From Bacteroidaceae bacterium (GTDB lineage: Bacteria > Bacteroidota > Bacteroidia > Bacteroidales > Bacteroidaceae), in contig JAIKYE010000073.1 in assembly GCA_024683455.1 (NCBI GenBank), positions 1 through 46,425 of the forward strand: 46,425 nt of DNA. The letters run 5' to 3'. Below, piece by piece: positions 43,841 to 46,425 of the stretch (the first letter of the stretch is position 1; every line of letters begins with the position of its first letter). The notes below the pieces were generated by a model. That model made no database searches, was not told where the DNA came from, and worked only from the letters and a program-made list of their open reading frames with translations. The translations under genes and the position numbers were made by a program.

Positions 43841-43848
43841 CTACAAAA

Positions 43849-44505
43849 TTACTTCTTTGTAAACTTAAGTCCCATATACATTCCCTTTACATTCTTGGTA
43901 AGTGTATTCAGGGTACCTAATGTACTATCAACGGTGCTTGCCTTTGAGGTGATGGCGTTGAGCAGTGTCAGCAGTTTGTCTGCCTTCATAGCTAACTGAA
44001 GTTCACCGCCGGTTATTTTGGCATTCATGGCAACGCTCTGCTCTATCAGGGGGAAGGAAAGTTTTAGGTTGGTACCATCTACCGCCCAGTTGATTTGTGC
44101 GGATTTACCATTGTATGTCACCGTGCCAGTCTTATCTTCCTTCAGTGTCATTACCACCTTTCCGCTGGTGAAGCCTACTTTGGTGAGGCCGTTTTGCATG
44201 CTCTTCTCTACCTTGCTGCTTACCACGCTGGTACCTACCGATGTCAGAATGTTCTCGCTTTCAAATGCTACGCAGGGCTCTGTGTAAGTCCATGTGCCCA
44301 CCAGACTCTTGTCAGATACGGCTGTGGTACCTAAGAGATTTCCCAATAGGTCTGCTGCTACGTCACCAGCAGTGCTGTTGCCTGTAGCTTTGCTAACGGC
44401 TGTGCCGGCAGCATTCTTCAGTATGTTACTCAACTGTGCGTTTGCGTGGGTGCAAAGCATCATTCCCAAGGCTACGAAAGCCACTTTCAACATGTTCTTT
44501 TTCAT
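43849..44505 (-). CDS. DUF4923 family secreted protein
   Basis: A 218-residue exported protein. The signal peptide covers about residues 1-23 (VAFVALGMMLCTHANAQ). A short Gly/Ala-rich helix region follows (AGDVAADLLGNLLG), then a lipocalin-like beta domain (LVGTWTYTEPCVAFESENIL, MTLKEDKTGTVTYNGKSAQI, LKLSFPLIEQSVAMNAKI) and a C-terminal helix with ALGT-like repeats. This matches my memory of DUF4923 in Bacteroidales; function unknown. It has its own TAATTTTG box 31 bp upstream and converges on the secA operon. Confidence 0.87.
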   Translation of the reverse strand: MKKNMLKVAFVALGMMLCTHANAQLSNILKNAAGTAVSKATGNSTAGDVAADLLGNLLGTTAVSDKSLVGTWTYTEPCVAFESENILTSVGTSVVSSKVEKSMQNGLTKVGFTSGKVVMTLKEDKTGTVTYNGKSAQINWAVDGTNLKLSFPLIEQSVAMNAKITGGELQLAMKADKLLTLLNAITSKASTVDSTLGTLNTLTKNVKGMYMGLKFTKK

Positions 44506-44536
44506 AACTTATATTTTATTGTTACGTTCTGTTCTG

Positions 44537-44544
44537 CAAAATTA
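44537..44544 (-). promoter_or_regulatory. -7 promoter element for the DUF4923 gene
   Basis: The minus strand reads TTATTCG then TAATTTTG then C, the extended box also seen before ansA and slyD. The ATG follows 31 bp downstream. Confidence 0.72.
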
Positions 44545-44895
44545 CGAATAAGAGAGAAAAATACAAAATTAAAGACGAGAAAACATCCATCCCGCCATCA
44601 TTGTCTTTGTTGCCCCCCTTTTTACGTGTTAACGTAGGAGTAATTATTCGTTAACCAAGAAAAAATATTTTCCTAACGTACCCGTAAATAATGATAGGTG
44701 TTATATACTTTGCCTGTATAGAGAAAAAAGTGTAAAAGAACCTTAAATGATGCTTCACCATGCGAAAAGATAATATGATGCAAAATTGGTATTATTTTGT
44801 CTTTTTTGAATGGAAATTGTGAGGTTTTTGTTCCATAATATCAATAAAAGCAAAATTCTTTTAACATAAATACATGAAATTTTGAAAATTTTTTG
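44545..44895. other. AT-rich divergent intergenic region with CGTTAAC-type motifs
   Basis: This is the largest gene-free stretch (44506-45041 overall). It contains an inverted pair GTTAACG (44628-44634) and CGTTAAC (44649-44655) separated by 14 bp, a related CCTAACGTA at 44672-44680, and long A/T runs towards the SusC promoter. No coding region is convincing. It may hold regulator sites for the SusC-type gene. Confidence 0.4.
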
Positions 44896-44903
44896 TAATT
44901 TTG
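44896..44903 (+). promoter_or_regulatory. -7 promoter element for the SusC-type gene
   Basis: TAATTTTG followed by C matches TAnnTTTG. The ATG lies 138 bp downstream, which predicts the longest leader in the window. No -33 TTTG is found at 19-21 bp. Confidence 0.6.
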
Positions 44904-44907
44904 CACT

Positions 44908-45041
44908 CGGTTTAATTTAAAAACCGTTAACCGAAGGAAAAAATTGTATCAGTGCCTAATGATATTATGACACTGAAATATAGAAGAAAGCAAAACATTA
45001 TTATATTTATCAAATCTAGTATTAACACTAAACAAAGCAAA
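44908..45041 (+). other. Long 5' leader of the SusC-type gene
   Basis: About 134 nt of presumed untranslated RNA. It contains another CCGTTAACC (44934-44942 region) and a possible hairpin TCAGTG (44949-44954) with CACTGA (44971-44976). No known riboswitch class is recognised. Confidence 0.35.
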
Positions 45042-46425
45042 ATGGGTAAAAAAATCCTTTCATTCCTTGCTTGTATGTTGATGACTACAAGCATGGCGCT
45101 GGCCCAGAAGCAGATTACTGGTACAGTAATTGATGCTGAGTCAGGCGAGACTCTGATTGGTGTTGCCGTACGTGTTCCCGGTTCATCTGTAGGTGTTCTG
45201 ACGGACGTTGACGGTAAGTTTACAATCACACTTCCCGAAGGCAAGAAAAGCCTGAATTTTAGTTTTATGGGTATGAAACCCGCTACTCTTTCTGCCCGTG
45301 ATGGCATGAAGGTTCTTATGGAGACCGATACTAAGGCCATGAATGAGGTTGTTGTCGTTGCTTATGGTACAGCTACAAAGGCTTCTCTGACGGGTTCTAT
45401 CCAGTCAATTAAGAGCGAGGATATTGAGCTCCGTCCTACCTCTTCTGTAACATCTGTACTGGAAGGTACGGTTACTGGTGTACAGGTGAACAATACTTAT
45501 GGCGTTCCTGGTGCTAGTGACCCCAGTATTCGAGTTCGTGGCGTAGGTACCGTTAATGGTAGCAGCGCACCTCTGTACATTATGGATGGTGTACCCTTTG
45601 GTGGAAACATCAGTGACTTGAATCCTAATGACATTGAGTCTATCTCTGTCTTGAAGGATGCAGCTTCTGCAGCCCTGTACGGTAACCGTGCTTCTAACGG
45701 TGTTATCCTTATTACCACCAAAAAGGGTAAACAAGGTAAGATGAACGTTAGTCTGGACATTAAGCAGGGTACTTACAGCCGTGCTATTCCTGAGTACGAT
45801 CGCTTGGATGCTCGCGCATGGATGAACGCACAGTGGTTGAATATGAGGAACGGAAAGATAACTGACGGTTCTACAGCTGCGGAAGCTGCCGCCTATGCCG
45901 ATACTCATTTGATAACAGACCGTATTCATCTGAATGTATGGGATGCTCCTGCTGATGACCTCTTTGTGAATGGTAAGTTAAGAAGCGACGTGAAGATGTT
46001 GGGTACGTACGGTGAGGACCTTGACTGGTATGATCAGGCTATTGGTAACGGTCACCGTCAGGAATACAACATCAATGCCAATGGTGCCAACGAGAAGTCT
46101 GACTACTTGGTTTCTCTGGGTTATTTGGACGAAAACGGTTATCTGAAGACATCAGGCTTTGACCGTTTCTCTGCCCGTGTTTCTGCTAACATCCAGCCTA
46201 AGAAGTGGTTCAAAACTGGTATGAACCTGAGCGCTACACATCAGAACTATGATTCACGTTACGGTACAGGTGATAATGTAAATACTAATCCATTCAATTA
46301 CTGTCGTAACATTTCGCCCGTCTATCCCGTTCATCTGCATGATGTGAATACCGGTGAATACATTCTTGATGCTGCTGGTAACAAGCAATATGACGGTGGT
46401 TCTTATATCAACGAGAATGGAGAGG
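45042..46425 (+). CDS. SusC/RagA-type TonB-linked outer-membrane receptor (3' end outside window)
   Basis: The first 461 residues of a SusC-type nutrient importer; the frame is open to the right edge. The signal peptide covers residues 1-21 (SFLACMLMTTSMALAQ). The carboxypeptidase-regulatory-like domain covers about 23-100 (ITGTVIDAESGETLIGVAVR). A TonB-box-like stretch NEVVVVAYGT is followed by the plug domain (about 115-230) with PLYIMDGVPFGG, DIESISVLKDAASAALYGNR and NGVILITTKKGK. The start of the barrel follows. A SusD partner should come next, outside the window, and the substrate cannot be told. It has a 134-nt leader and a TAnnTTTG promoter. Confidence 0.95.
   Translation, partial: MGKKILSFLACMLMTTSMALAQKQITGTVIDAESGETLIGVAVRVPGSSVGVLTDVDGKFTITLPEGKKSLNFSFMGMKPATLSARDGMKVLMETDTKAMNEVVVVAYGTATKASLTGSIQSIKSEDIELRPTSSVTSVLEGTVTGVQVNNTYGVPGASDPSIRVRGVGTVNGSSAPLYIMDGVPFGGNISDLNPNDIESISVLKDAASAALYGNRASNGVILITTKKGKQGKMNVSLDIKQGTYSRAIPEYDRLDARAWMNAQWLNMRNGKITDGSTAAEAAAYADTHLITDRIHLNVWDAPADDLFVNGKLRSDVKMLGTYGEDLDWYDQAIGNGHRQEYNINANGANEKSDYLVSLGYLDENGYLKTSGFDRFSARVSANIQPKKWFKTGMNLSATHQNYDSRYGTGDNVNTNPFNYCRNISPVYPVHLHDVNTGEYILDAAGNKQYDGGSYINENGE

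Noticed and set aside
44927..45340. Minus-strand frame of 137 codons over the SusC start
   Set aside because: It is antisense to the SusC signal peptide and regulatory domain, with no motif of its own.
1..46425. tRNA, rRNA, CRISPR, prophage or insertion sequence
   Set aside because: I looked for clover-leaf-like GTTCGAATC segments, regularly spaced 25-40 bp direct repeats and transposase or integrase motifs and found none that hold up by eye; a tRNAscan or Infernal run would settle the RNA question.

Overview
The window is a 46 kb piece of a chromosome from a Bacteroidota bacterium, order Bacteroidales, most likely a Prevotellaceae-type gut or oral anaerobe. The evidence is a SusC/RagA receptor gene at the right end, the Bacteroidales promoter element TAnnTTTG in front of many genes, a C10 (streptopain-type) protease with a C-terminal sorting-like tail, DUF4923, DUF4738-like and DUF4105 proteins, a 1120-residue SecA and an ilv operon carrying an acyl-ACP thioesterase. 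I see no phage, transposase, integrase, CRISPR array, rRNA or tRNA. The family or genus assignment is inference.

Layout. 1-10 kb: a secreted endonuclease/exonuclease/phosphatase protein cut by the left edge, the threonine-to-glycine pair kbl-tdh, uvrA, type I asparaginase, and a secreted GH10-like hydrolase translationally coupled to a lipoprotein. 10-17.6 kb: a HAD phosphatase, a lysS-gpsA-pgi cluster, and a secreted C10 protease. 17.7-22.2 kb: a YgjP-type zinc metalloprotein, a second endonuclease/exonuclease/phosphatase protein, purN, a GH16 glucanase, and an ECF sigma factor with a four-helix membrane protein. 22.2-24 kb: aroC and a SlyD-type FKBP with a cysteine-rich tail. 24-30.3 kb: the branched-chain amino-acid operon ilvD-ilvB-ilvN-thioesterase-ilvC, closed by a terminator. 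30.5-36.9 kb, minus strand: an envelope cluster (coaX, FadL-like outer-membrane barrel, lptC, CorC/HlyC-type membrane protein, SurA/PpiD-type foldase). 37-43.7 kb: a DUF4105 membrane protein overlapping a catalytically degenerate alkaline-phosphatase-fold protein, then secA and a small acidic protein. 43.8-46.4 kb: a DUF4923 protein and the start of a SusC-type receptor gene.

Most genes are ordinary housekeeping genes. What they do not explain is a family of degenerate 7-bp-period tandem repeats at about eight loci, mostly abutting or overlapping the 3' ends of genes, and a GC-rich REP-like palindrome present between genes twice and a third time inside the lptC coding region. One heptamer array lies inside the C10 protease gene, where loss of a single unit would create a stop codon and remove the C-terminal tail. 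Other points of interest are a CxxCxxCxxC motif in an N-terminal extension of the acetolactate synthase small subunit, a pseudo-phosphatase, several promoters placed so close to the start codon that the mRNA should be leaderless, and an 18-bp perfect palindrome at the predicted transcription start of the protease.
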